Below, in pieces: positions 29,147 to 38,007 of a stretch of 64,000 bases of DNA. The DNA comes from an uncultured Lachnospiraceae bacterium (GTDB taxonomy: Bacteria; Bacillota; Clostridia; Lachnospirales; Lachnospiraceae). The stretch lies in contig CANOEC010000010.1 of the NCBI GenBank assembly GCA_947564735.1, forward strand, positions 1 through 64,000, given 5' to 3'. Both the position numbers and the translations under genes were made by a program. The first letter of the stretch is position 1; each line of letters opens with the position of its first letter. The notes below the pieces were generated by a model, which saw nothing but the letters and a program-made list of their open reading frames with translations, had not been told where the DNA came from and did not search any database.

Positions 29147-30688
29147 TTATCTTTCTGCTTTGCCTGATATACCCTGCCAGCCTCTCTTTCTTTTATAGCC
29201 CTCTCTTTTTGCCGCATTAAGCTCCTTATAAAATGCCTGAGCAGAGTCAAAGTTGTATTCTTTCACGATAGAAGAAAGCCTCTTTTTCATATTGGAAATC
29301 TGAATATCAAGACTGTCAATCTCCTGCTGTAACTCCTTACGCCAGCCGCCTTTGAAAATGCCCGTACATTCAGACAATTCTTTTTTCAGCATATCCCGCT
29401 TTTTCTCCCGCCCGAAAATTGCCTTGTTCTGGTCTTTCAACCTGCTCTCTATCTCTTTCAGTCGGGGATATTTACTTGCAAGTACGGACAGTTTTGGCTG
29501 CTGCGGTCTTTCTGCTGTCTGCTCTTTTTCAATCGGAAGAGGCTTCTGCTCTGCCTTTATCTGCTTAATGATGCTTTCTTTACGGAATCAGTCGTTGAGC
29601 GTTCTGTACTCTTTTTCATATCCCGTTCCCGACGCGAATTCACGGGAAACGGTATCTTTTTCCTTTCCGGCTGGAATGGTAAATTCTCTCCTGCATGAAT
29701 ACGAATATTCGTTTCCCTTGATGTTTCCTTAATAGCACTGACATCAATGCCGATCACTTTCTCCGCTATATCCATTACTTTCTGCATGGCTTTCGCAATC
29801 AGGAGTTCTAATAACAGAATTGCCGCCCTGACAATATCCCCGAATAGCCCCGGCTTTTGTCCGTTCTGTTCCACGGATTCCTTTACTTTATCCGTAATCT
29901 CCTCCTTTTTAAGTTCTACAATCTCCGTATCGGATACGCCGCTTACAATCGCACGGTCAACGGTTCTGTTCCATTCCATGCGGATTTCATTGTCTGCCTT
30001 GATTTCCTCCGCTTTCGGATTATTTTTGCCGACTTTCTTAGTGGCAAGGTATGGGCCGTTTTTATCAAAAATGCTGAGCCTGACTTTATCATCAATCACC
30101 ATCTGGTTGATTAAATCCGTATAAAACACCTTTACCCCGTCTAAAAAAGATTCCTGCTTAAAGCGTTCATCTTTGACAGTGAAAATCTTGCGCTCATAAA
30201 CCTCGCCTTTTTTAATGATTTTACAGCCTTTGCGGATATTCCCGTCACCGTCAAGGATTTCTTTCTTGGTGCGGACGTGTTTTCCCTGCTCGTCATAAAA
30301 CATATTCCGGGTGGCAGTCTTTTCCTCCGGCTGCTCTAACCGCTCTCTCCGCAAATATCATGTGGATGTGCAGGTTTGTTTTCCGCTTGTTGTGATGAAG
30401 CGCAGCAAAGCACTCCACCCCGTACTTTTCCTTAAATTCGTCTACCATCTTTTTCAGCAGATAGTCGTGGTCATAATAGATAAAACTCTCTGGCAACGCA
30501 ATTATCAGCTCCCTTGCCTCGATGCACTTTCCATCCGTGCCGCTTTTATCAAATTCTTCCTGATTACATTTAGCAAGTTCCCACCAGAATGCCCTGTCCG
30601 GCTCCGTTGCATAAACTTCATAGAGATGTTCCTGTTTGGCGTAATTTGGTCTACGCTCCGGTCGCTGCTTAGCAAGCGCTACTGGCGC
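29147..30688 (-). pseudogene. MobA/MobL-type relaxase, frameshifted and lacking its start
   Basis: Pieces in three frames. The N-terminal part has no start codon; it is open from 30688 (KQRPERRPNYAKQEHLYEVY) and contains the relaxase metal site NLHIHMIFAER. A shift near 30341-30348 leads to a middle region (ERLEQPEEKTATRNMFYDEQ) and another at about 29578, where one G is missing, to a charged coiled-coil tail ending GKAER. Relaxases nick at oriT and lead the strand in conjugation. With the 5' end missing as well as two shifts it cannot be functional as read. Confidence 0.75.
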
Positions 30689-31047
30689 TTAGCAGCCCCG
30701 CAGGGCGAAATCCCCGGAGCATAAACCGAAGGTTTGTGCGTAGGGTGTATTTCGCTCTCAAACGCCGAGGGCTTAGGGGAGAGCTTGCGCCCTCCCCGGA
30801 AATTAGTTCCTAACACTCCTTGAACCACTCCGGAGCAGTCCGTGGAACAGATACTTCACAGACATAAAAAAGCCGCCTGCCCGAAAACTGATATTCCAGT
30901 CTCAAAACAGACGGCTACATCTACGCCCTTATTTGCAGCCTTCCGGCTGCACTTTGCCCTTATTTTGCGGGCTTAAATGCCCGCCTTTTATTATGCAGCC
31001 TTTAACGGCTGCCCTTTGTCCTCATTGTGTAGCCTTTCGGCTACTTT
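30689..31047. repeat. Gene-free stretch with a cluster of short hairpins
   Basis: 359 bp without a gene. It holds several short stem-loops of similar design in a row: GCAGCC-TTCC-GGCTGC, GCGGGC-TTAAAT-GCCCGC, CAGCC-TTTAA-GGCTG (one base offset) and GTAGCC-TTTC-GGCTAC between about 30930 and 31050, plus GC-rich stems near 30665-30695 and 30775-30800. This could be the transfer-origin/terminator zone of the element. Confidence 0.5.
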
Positions 31048-31510
31048 TTATTGGTCTTTTATCAAAATACGGCTACATTTATATTCTGATATGAAAAAAA
31101 TCGTAAAAATAGAGCTACGATAAACCTGATTACCGTAGCCCTGCTCTATATCAATACTAAAATGCATCAAATCGTTGTCCGGCGGTTCTGTGGCATTCTT
31201 CGATACAGCTTCTTCCTGCATATTCTCTGTACCCTGCATCTCTGCTCCCATTTCTGCCGGATTGGAAGCAGTGGGCGAAGCTGCCCCGCCTATTACTGCA
31301 TTTCCATTATTCGTACCGTTTGCCAGTGCCTGACCGCAAACCATGCCGCCATGCGCCTGTCAGAATAATCATTGACCGCTTCTATCACAAATTTATTCTG
31401 TGACTTGAACATCTGCCGTATCTTTGGGAGTGCAGGAGTTCCCACGCCCTGCACTCGTCCTCTTTTTCCATGTTAAAACGGATATTGTGGTTTTTATTCA
31501 GATACCCCCT
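31048..31510 (-). pseudogene. Small partner gene of the ParM-like actin, frameshifted twice
   Basis: The pieces FNMEKEDECRAWELLHSQ, then (after one missing A at 31423-31425) KIRQMFKSQNKFVIEAVNDY, then (after one missing base at about 31344) MVCGQALANGTNNG can be joined into one protein of about 150 aa. A small protein of this type regularly follows ParM-like genes in clostridial mobile elements, where it may be the DNA-binding adaptor. No canonical start codon is seen close to the ParM stop. A gene of unknown exact function. Confidence 0.6.
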
Positions 31511-32458
31511 TATCCGGCTGATGCCATTGCTTTCTGCCTGCGGAGTTTCATATAGCAGAAATATTCATAGCCTTTGGCGTTTGCCCGCATATCATGGTTG
31601 AAAGTAACATTATCGCTGTCATAACTACCCACAAGCTCCACAATCTTTGCCCCGCCACCCATGACATACAGTTTCATAAGATTCGGATTATAGCCATGCG
31701 CTTTCAATTCCGCAAATATCTTATCCACGTAGGACTTTGCCGCTTCCTCCATAAGCGTCTTGTATTCATCCCCTATATCAGCTCTGCCATATTTGAGATA
31801 ATTTTCAATAATCTCTGCTGGAAGTTCCTCCACCTTTCTGTCTAAGATGTGGTCACGGATCACCTTAAAGCACTCGCCCACGCCTAGCCTTACCGTCCGC
31901 GACTTACTCTCGCTTGCCTTACCGTTATTAAGTACTATCACATTCATTGTCCTTACCAATATCCGCTACCATGTGCATCCCCTTAAAATCCGGCAGGCTC
32001 TCCGCTACCGCCGCATAACACTGCGGCATGACTGTACAGTCCACGATGTCAACCACATAACGCCTGCCCGCATACTTGTAATCTACATGGCGGTTCTGCA
32101 TCATATATTCCCGAAACGAATCCCGCTGTGTCTGCACCCATTTTAACGGAAGCCCCACCGCAAGGTGGAGCTTTGCCGTTGACAATCCTCTTGCATTTAA
32201 GTCCTTCGCAATGGCGGCGAGTGTAAGGATATAATTATCGTCATCCATGCTCTTTTCCGCCACAAAATCCTTATGCCCTTCGCCTATGGTGTAGTAGCCG
32301 CCCTCATATTCAAGAAAGTTTCTTGTAAAGATAGGCGGCTGGTCGCTCCTATTCACGGAAGTCGGAAAACAGCACCTTGCCGCCTTATAGTTCCCATATC
32401 CTGCATCCACGCCTAAAATAATTGTTCCGTTCATATTGTAATCCCTGATCTTTGTCAT
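31510..32458 (-). pseudogene. ParM-like plasmid-segregation actin, frameshifted
   Basis: Actin-fold ATPase used to partition plasmids or excised elements. From ATG 32458 (GAGGA upstream) the N-terminal half has the phosphate-1 loop in GVDAGYGNYK and LTLAAIAKDL, AVGLPL; the second phosphate loop VADIG is followed by a break at about 31953 where two missing bases would restore GNGTMNVIVLNN. The C-terminal half contains VMGGGAKIVE, the adenosine motif. About 316 aa when joined. Confidence 0.82.
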
Positions 32459-32559
32459 AAAAAAGTCCTCGCTTTCATAATTGTTGTTTTTAATAAAATT
32501 ATTTGCCATACTTCCGCTTCACTTCTTCTTTAGTCGGAAGGCTGCCATCTATAATAACC

Positions 32560-34133
32560 TTATTTTCTCCGTCTACCATAACCGCAACCTGCCCTGTACT
32601 GGCGGCGTTTCCGTTTCTTTACTTCCTCTGCAATTTCTTCCTTTGAAAGCTCCTGCGCCGGAAACTCCACTTTCCCGATATAATTTAAGAAAATCTCAAT
32701 CTCCTGCTGTTCCTTTTCATAATCGGAAGAAAGCATTTCGTAGCGCCTGTCCGGCATTTTCCCATTGCGTTGTCCTCATACACCTTTTTAATCAGCAGGT
32801 CAAGGTCTGCAAAACGTTTCTCTTTTTTCGCAAGGTCTGATTTCAGCCTTTTTACCTCGCCTTTGTCCCTGACCTGTGATGCACTCCGCATACTTTTTAT
32901 AAATGCTGTCTCGTCCATGCGGACGCTTTTTAAGGCATACTGTATTGTTTCAAGGATAAGCCGCTTTATGGCGTCCTCTGTTATGGAATGGGAACAGCAT
33001 ACTTTCCTGTTCTGCTTTCTGGCACTGTTGTAAGTGCCGCAGTTAAAGCCTGCGGATGTCCGCTCTGTTCCACCGTTTGGAATACCCCGCCAGTCCCTTT
33101 TTGCTCTTGTCGTACCCCTGCGGTAGTGCATTTTGCCACCGCAGTCCGCACAGTAGAGCATTCCGGTCAGCATACTTCCTTCTCCGCTAGTATCAAACCT
33201 GTGGACAGTTTTTCTTAATTCCTGCACCATATACCAAGTCCTGCGGTCTACGATTGCCTCATGGGTGTCACTGAATACCAATACCGAACTACTGTCATTC
33301 TTAATCTGCTTCTTATTTTTATAAGTTTCCTTATGGCTTCGGAAATTCACAGTATCACCCATATACTCCGGTCTTTCCAGTATCCGTGCAACCGATCTGC
33401 CCGTCCAGTTATAGGGGGTTTCAAAATCACACATGGTCTTATAATTCCCCCTGTTTCTGGTTGCCTGATAATAAGACGGTTTCTCAACTTTTTCCTCCGT
33501 AAGCCGCTTTGCAATCTGGAACGGTCCCATGCCCTCCACGGTCAGCCGGAATATCTTCCTCACAACCTCCGCCGCCTCATCGTCAATAAGCCAGATGTTT
33601 TTATCATCAGGGCTTTGCACATATCCATATGGCGGGTTGCTCGTGATCGGTTTTCCCTCTTTCCCTTTTGCCCGTAAAACTGCGGTAATCTTCCTGCTGC
33701 AGTCACGCAGATACCATTCGTTCATGATATTCAAAAAAGGGGCGAATTCACTGCTGGTGTTGTTAGTACTGTCAACACCGTTGGAAACAGCAATAAAACG
33801 TACACCCTTTTCACGGAAGAATACCTCTGTGTAGAATCCTACCTGAAGGTAATCCCTCCCGACACGGCTCATATCTTTTACTATGACTGTGCTGACATCG
33901 CCTTTTTCAATCTGGCTTAACATCTGCTTCCATCCCGGTCTTTCAAAACTGCCGCCGGAAAATCCGTCATCCGTAAAATGCACCGTGTTCGTGTACCCGT
34001 TATTTTTTGCGTAATCCTCCAGCATTTTCTTCTGGTTGACTATGCTGTTGCTGTCCCCCGCAAGATCATCGTCCCTTGAGAGCCGCTCGTAAAGAGCTGT
34101 TATTCTGTTGTCACCAGCCGTCCTGTTGTTCAT
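32560..34133 (-). pseudogene. Large serine recombinase (TnpX type), frameshifted and internally deleted
   Basis: Starts at ATG 34133 behind AAAGGAG. The resolvase domain has YERLSRDDD with the catalytic Ser after the Arg, and VKDMSRVGRD; the recombinase domain follows, then a zinc ribbon (YCADCGGKMHYRRG ... CGTYNS) and a coiled coil. One missing base at about 32757 breaks the frame after NAMGK; the continuation PDRRYEMLSSDYEKEQQEIEIFLNYIGKV is shorter than in full-length relatives, where some 60-80 residues lie between EKEQ and the ...IFLNYIGK tail. The C-terminal helper region is therefore probably deleted. A 27-codon ORF at 32499-32579 follows in another frame. Confidence 0.85.
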
Positions 34134-34171
34134 ATCGAACTCCTTTCCGGCGGCTGGCTCATTTGTGGTGA

Positions 34172-34907
34172 ATCCATCTTTACATAACCGTTTCTAAAAA
34201 CGCTAAACCAGAAATGTACCGCCCCATGCAGGATGCAGGACAGCTCGTTATGGATGCCGTAAATGTCGGGCTTGCCGCCATGCACAAAGTCCCGGAAGAA
34301 GAACTGAAAGAATCTGTCCTCGTTTATGTGCGGAAGTACGGTTTTCTCGGCTTTATGACCGCCCTGCCGACAACAGCGGATTTTATCATCTATGAATCCG
34401 TGTACCTGCCTAAAAACCACTTTATAAAGGAAGAATCCCTCTCCACTGAGGATTTCCTTTCTTATTTCTATCTTTTAATAAGCTGGATTCCAGAAAGAAT
34501 ATGCGGAAAGATACGACTGGAGCGTAAAAGAGTTTACTGACCTTGCATTTACCTTTATGACAAGTTTCCTTTATTACCTTGATTATGATTTGCTTGACGA
34601 AGATACCCGTAGCCTGTACCGTCAGGGTATTTCCGCTTTTGGCGGCATAACGCCGACTTATCGGATTGCTCTTGAAAAGGATGCGCCCATTATCGTATGG
34701 GACTTCCACTCCCTGCTCGTCATGGTGCAGATGTGCTTTTCTTTCATACTCACAGATAAGGACAGTGATATGCGGATGTGCAAGCACTGTAAAAAAGCCT
34801 TTATCGCAAGCAGAAAAGGAAATGAGTTTTGCAGTCCGCAATGTAAAAACCAATATAATGTATACAAATCAAGAGAAAAGAAAAAGGGGAACAAAAGCGA
34901 TGATTGA
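34172..34907 (+). pseudogene. DUF6076-like zinc-ribbon protein, 5'-truncated and frameshifted
   Basis: Open from just after a stop at 34169, only about 40 bp from the start of the divergent recombinase, with no proper N-terminus. It reads YRPMQDAGQLVMDAVNVGL, then needs one T restored at 34473-34476 and one G at about 34497 to pass through KLDSRKEYAERYDWSVKEF to MTSFLYYLDYDLLDED. The C-terminus carries a zinc ribbon, MCKHCKKAFIASRKGNEFCSPQC. Proteins of this class are frequent in gut Clostridia, function unknown. It looks like a resident gene cut by element insertion or a degraded passenger. Confidence 0.6.
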
Positions 34908-35430
34908 AAACAGGAATGTAAATATCATAACCGATGCTGACGGTAAAAAGCTGGTAGCGATTAACGACATACGGTTTAAGGCGAAAATGCGGGATGACTG
35001 GACAGTTATAGAAGAATATCTGAAGGAGTATATTGGAGATTTTTACGAAATTGAAGAAACTGCTGAGAAAATATATATTTCAACAGATTTTCCCGATGAA
35101 TATGCAAGTTCAGAAAGCCGTATTTCCTTAAAAGGCGCAGTTGCAAAAGCAAAGGCAAATGCTGCACAGGCTATTCCTGAGCTTATAAAAATAGCAACCA
35201 ACCCGAAACACGAAAGCAACCGAAAAGAGAAGCACAAGACAGATGCCAAATTTGGGTGGTATAGGTATGACATCAGGTTCTCTCTGCCCGTATATGATGA
35301 TAAAACCGGGAAAATAGAAAGGCATAACATTTATTCTGCAAGTATGTTAGTCCGTCATGCGGATGATGGCAAAAAATATCTGTATGACATTCTGGCAATA
35401 AAAAAAGAAACGAGCAACCCGCTTGAGTGA
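34900..35430 (+). CDS. Stand-alone phage-type nuclease-like domain protein (PBECR-like)
   Basis: 176 aa, intact. ATG 34900 overlaps the preceding gene's stop and has AAGGGGA upstream. DFYEIEETAEKIYISTDFPDEYASS, KAKANAAQAIPELIKIAT and the conserved triad-like KHKTDAKFGWYRYDIRF ... MLVRHADDGKKYLYDILAIKKET resemble small proteins found in phages and integrative elements, some grouped with the phage-Barnase-EndoU-ColicinE5/D-RelE-like nucleases. The assignment is from memory and moderate. If a nuclease, it lacks a visible immunity partner. The only undamaged gene inside the element. Confidence 0.55.
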   Translation: MIENRNVNIITDADGKKLVAINDIRFKAKMRDDWTVIEEYLKEYIGDFYEIEETAEKIYISTDFPDEYASSESRISLKGAVAKAKANAAQAIPELIKIATNPKHESNRKEKHKTDAKFGWYRYDIRFSLPVYDDKTGKIERHNIYSASMLVRHADDGKKYLYDILAIKKETSNPLE

Positions 35431-35682
35431 AAACACTGTACGGTAAAAACCCATTTCTTATTGTAAACAATAAGCTATTTTTTCCGTCCTGTCAATCCCC
35501 GATTTTGATTTTTTCAAAATACCACGCCATTGGCATTTCTAATGCAATGGGGCAACTTTGTTCCCCATTGACTACCCCATAGCAGGAGGCACAGAAGATG
35601 TCAAGATCGCCGCAGGCGAGGCGGAGCCGGTGTCTTGACATCTTCTGTGTCTCCTACTACAACCTGCGGGATTTCAACAAAG
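35431..35682. repeat. Hairpin region beside tnpV with a 23-bp inverted repeat
   Basis: 35584-35606 and 35633-35655 are inverted repeats of 23 bp with one mismatch, enclosing a 26-nt GC-rich loop. Next to it, 35553-35580 form another hairpin (CAATGGGG/CCCCATTG). Similar GC-rich loops accompany tnpV in clostridial elements, and this might be a recombination or termination site. Confidence 0.6.
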
Positions 35683-36035
35683 TTAAAGGGAATAGAGCAA
35701 GTCATGCAGCACTATTTCCTCTGCCCTGCTCCTAATGCTATTTGTTTTTTGAATCCAAAGTAGCCAGTCATCGGATTTTAGCTGCTCCGTCACACCCTCG
35801 TTTTTTGCTATCTGCCTTACAAGCCTGTCCATCATTTCATTACATTCCTCATCAATCTCCGCAAGATGTTTCCATAAGGTTTCCGACAAAAGCATATAAG
35901 AATAAACGCCCTGTGGTTTTCTTCTAAAAACCTCTTTCTCATTCTCCCATACTTCCCAATCTGATATTCTGTTGTATCCGAAAGTTTCAGGTCAGGGATC
36001 AGATAATCGCCTTCCCAATGATATGTAATCTCCAT
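35683..36035 (-). pseudogene. tnpV: TnpV transposon protein, frameshifted
   Basis: TnpV is a small protein of unknown role carried by Tn4451-type elements. Start ATG 36035 gives MEITYHWEGDYLIPDLKLSD, EYQIGKYGRMRKRFLEENHR; the frame then breaks at 35909-35911, where restoring one G (AGGGGC) gives YSYMLLSETLWKHLAEIDEE and the rest of the protein, about 118 aa in all. Recognised with good confidence from the characteristic sequence. Confidence 0.85.
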
Positions 36036-36241
36036 ATACAACTACCTTTCCTTGTGCTAAACTATTTACAGATACGAATAAAAAGAGTTATCACCCACTT
36101 TCTATACTACAACATCTGCAAGTTTCCATTCACCACAAATGAGCCAGCCGCATATGTTGTAATTTAGCAGATGCTCCATTTCCGCTAAAATACTGCATTT
36201 GCCGGAAATGTTTACATCTACAGTTCACAACATATCACACA

Positions 36242-36437
36242 TTAAAAAGTAAAAGCTTCTGTAAATAACTCCAGAAGCTCAGGGTACATAACCTCTTTAA
36301 TATGGGGCAGGTTTGCCATTACCATAACAATTAATTTTGTATGCACGTTGATGTCATTTGCATAATCTTAGGCTTCAAATTTTTTAACTCATCAAACGAC
36401 GATGAGGGAACACAATCCACAATTTCTTCAAGTGTCA
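36242..36437 (-). pseudogene. Small unrecognised gene, frameshifted
   Basis: ATG 36437 overlaps the end of the upstream peptidase-like gene (ATGA-type arrangement) and reads MTLEEIVDCVPSSSFDELKN. A stop soon follows, but a one-base change near 36360 joins it to ANDINVHTKLIVMVMANLPH and ELLELFTEAFTF, giving about 67 residues ending at 36242. I do not recognise the family. The coupling to the peptidase gene suggests a partner protein. Confidence 0.4.
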
Positions 36438-37045
36438 TTTAGAATCAAATCCAGTTCATTACACAGCTTTTCAGGACTTTTCACATAATCAAGAATCCGT
36501 GCGTGGTCAAAATTTGCCAGCATATATTTTCCAAGTTTGTAGGATATCGAATAATTTCCGACGAGATTGATATAGTCATACATCAACTGTTCTTTTGTAC
36601 AATTAATCTCTGTATCATCAAATACTTGTCCCGACAGATTTGTAGCAAGTGCTTCCCAAAACCATATACAGCCGTATGCATTAGGGTTTATTGCCTGCTG
36701 ACACTGATGAACAAATTCGTGCAGGATAAGCCTCTTGTATTCTTCACAGTCCATATTCCTGTGCGAACGGATCTGCTGACAACATTTCAGAGAAAGAACA
36801 TTAATATTTCCGTCAAACGTATCTGCAATCATCCAATCCTGATAAGGAGAATAACTGTTTACATGGAGTGCATATTCATCAATAGATGAGTATATAACAA
36901 TTTCTTTTTTTGAACTAAGTTGTTCTAATTCAAAAAAATCAATAATCCTGTTCATTCCTCTGTCAAGCGAATCCAGAATTAGTCCGACTAAATCCTCTGT
37001 ATCCGCTTTATAGTTAATAACAAAAAAATCTGAAGTATATGTCAT
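36428..37045 (-). CDS. Zinc metallopeptidase-like protein (HEXXH motif)
   Basis: 205 aa, no signal peptide or membrane segment. RLILHEFVHQCQQ contains the HEXXH zinc site and WFWEALATNLSG the downstream Glu ligand, as in gluzincins of the peptidase MA-like type. Sequences of this kind are found as small stand-alone bacterial proteins; substrates are unknown. The start codon region may be masked by an RNA hairpin. Divergent from the macrodomain gene. A small frameshifted ORF overlaps its stop. Confidence 0.7.
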   Translation of the reverse strand: MTYTSDFFVINYKADTEDLVGLILDSLDRGMNRIIDFFELEQLSSKKEIVIYSSIDEYALHVNSYSPYQDWMIADTFDGNINVLSLKCCQQIRSHRNMDCEEYKRLILHEFVHQCQQAINPNAYGCIWFWEALATNLSGQVFDDTEINCTKEQLMYDYINLVGNYSISYKLGKYMLANFDHARILDYVKSPEKLCNELDLILNDT

Positions 37046-37102
37046 TTGATTTCCTCCATCAAATTTAAATTCATCTCTTAGATTTAAATCTTACATCAAA
37101 TG
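37043..37102 (-). promoter_or_regulatory. Possible start-codon-masking hairpin of the peptidase-like gene
   Basis: In the leader, CATTTGAT (37095-37102 on the minus strand) can pair with ATCAAATG (37043-37050), which includes the ATG at 37045. Between them two ATTTAAAT blocks can pair with each other, leaving the GGAGGA ribosome site in a loop or side branch. AT-rich, so only moderately stable. Confidence 0.35.
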
Positions 37103-37154
37103 TTCCTCAAAAACAACCGTTGCTCCATATCCATTTTTGTCACAACCCGTAGCT

Positions 37155-37189
37155 TGTTTTTCCCCACGCATAAGACTATAATATGACTA
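37155..37189 (+). promoter_or_regulatory. Promoter abutting the macrodomain start codon
   Basis: TTGTTT at 37155-37160 and TATAAT at 37177-37182, spaced 16 nt. Expected transcription start is about 37188-37190, coinciding with the ATG at 37189. No Shine-Dalgarno sequence precedes either ATG, so the mRNA may be leaderless. Confidence 0.5.
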
Positions 37190-38007
37190 TGAAAACAAAC
37201 AACATAACCGACCTTTTCCTAGAAAAATTAAAAGAAGATTCCGTGGAATACCGCAGCCTTGAAACGGCGCAGTATCATCCAGAAGAAAAGAAAAATGCAA
37301 TCCGTTCTCTGATGAATATTCGTATGCCACGGGAAATTTCTGCAGAACTGTTAGAAATCCAGAATGCATATTTGCAAAAAGAGCTTGCCGAAAAAGGCGT
37401 TGTACATCTGTCGGAAATACCAACGATTCAAGGTACGGATACAGTATATCAGAACCGCTTATCCGTATGGCAGGGCGATATCACAAGGCTGGAAGTCGGC
37501 GCGATTGTCAATGCTGCCAACTCCCAGATGCTAGGATGCTTCGTGCCCTGCCACAGATGCATTGACAACGCCATACACAGTGCGGCAGGTATGCAGCTTC
37601 GCGAAGCGTGCAGCCGCATCATGGCAGGGAAACGGATGCGCTATGGCAGGGAATATGAGGAACCCACCGGCACCGCGACTCTCACGAAAGCATACAACCT
37701 CCCCTGCAACTATGTGATTCACACGGTGGGACCGATTGTATATGGCGGACTGAACGATTCTCTTCGCCAAGACTTACGAAACTGTTATGCAAACGTCCTA
37801 ACATGCTGTGTGGAAAACAAAATCCGCACCGTTGCTTTCTGTTGCATTTCAACGGGCGAATTTCATTTTCCTAATGATGAGGCGGCTAAAATAGCCATAG
37901 ACACCGTGCTTGATTTTCTGACCGCGCATCCGGATTCCATGGAACGGATTATTTTTAATGTCTTCAAAGACAGTGATATGCAAATCTATCAGGAACTGCT
38001 ATCGTAA
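37189..38007 (+). CDS. Zinc-dependent macrodomain protein (protein-ADP-ribose hydrolase)
   Basis: 272 aa. N-terminal helical part of about 85 residues, then a macrodomain: GDITRLEVGAIVNAANSQMLGC binds ADP-ribose, and the Cys/His set in GCFVPCHRCIDNAIH marks the zinc-containing class known to remove ADP-ribose from proteins; VIHTVGPIVYGG and CCISTGEFHFPN complete the pocket. Relatives often sit in operons with a sirtuin-type SirTM, GcvH-L and LplA2; none is here, so this is an orphan copy. ATG 37189 preferred over 37183 because of the promoter position. Its stop abuts the convergent ATPase gene. Confidence 0.9.
   Translation: MKTNNITDLFLEKLKEDSVEYRSLETAQYHPEEKKNAIRSLMNIRMPREISAELLEIQNAYLQKELAEKGVVHLSEIPTIQGTDTVYQNRLSVWQGDITRLEVGAIVNAANSQMLGCFVPCHRCIDNAIHSAAGMQLREACSRIMAGKRMRYGREYEEPTGTATLTKAYNLPCNYVIHTVGPIVYGGLNDSLRQDLRNCYANVLTCCVENKIRTVAFCCISTGEFHFPNDEAAKIAIDTVLDFLTAHPDSMERIIFNVFKDSDMQIYQELLS

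Larger units (their letters stand above)
29147..36041. mobile_element. Broken mobilizable element (relaxase, ParM-like, serine recombinase, TnpV)
   Basis: Gene content, read leftward from 36041: TnpV, then (on the opposite strand) two forward genes, a large TnpX-type serine recombinase, a ParM-like actin with its usual small partner, and a MobA/MobL-type relaxase. These are parts of Tn4451-like or integrative mobilizable elements of Clostridia. Every one except the 34900 gene is frameshifted, and the recombinase also has an internal deletion. No target duplication or terminal repeats could be fixed by eye; the limits given are those of the outermost recognisable genes. Confidence 0.75.

Noticed and set aside
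30930-31050. Hairpin row considered as a CRISPR or attC array
   Set aside because: The stems are short, unequally spaced and without conserved core sites or an integron integrase.
32499-32579. 27-codon ORF between recombinase and ParM gene
   Set aside because: It is in frame with nothing known and could be the recombinase tail after another frameshift; too little evidence for a separate gene, so it is only mentioned under the recombinase.
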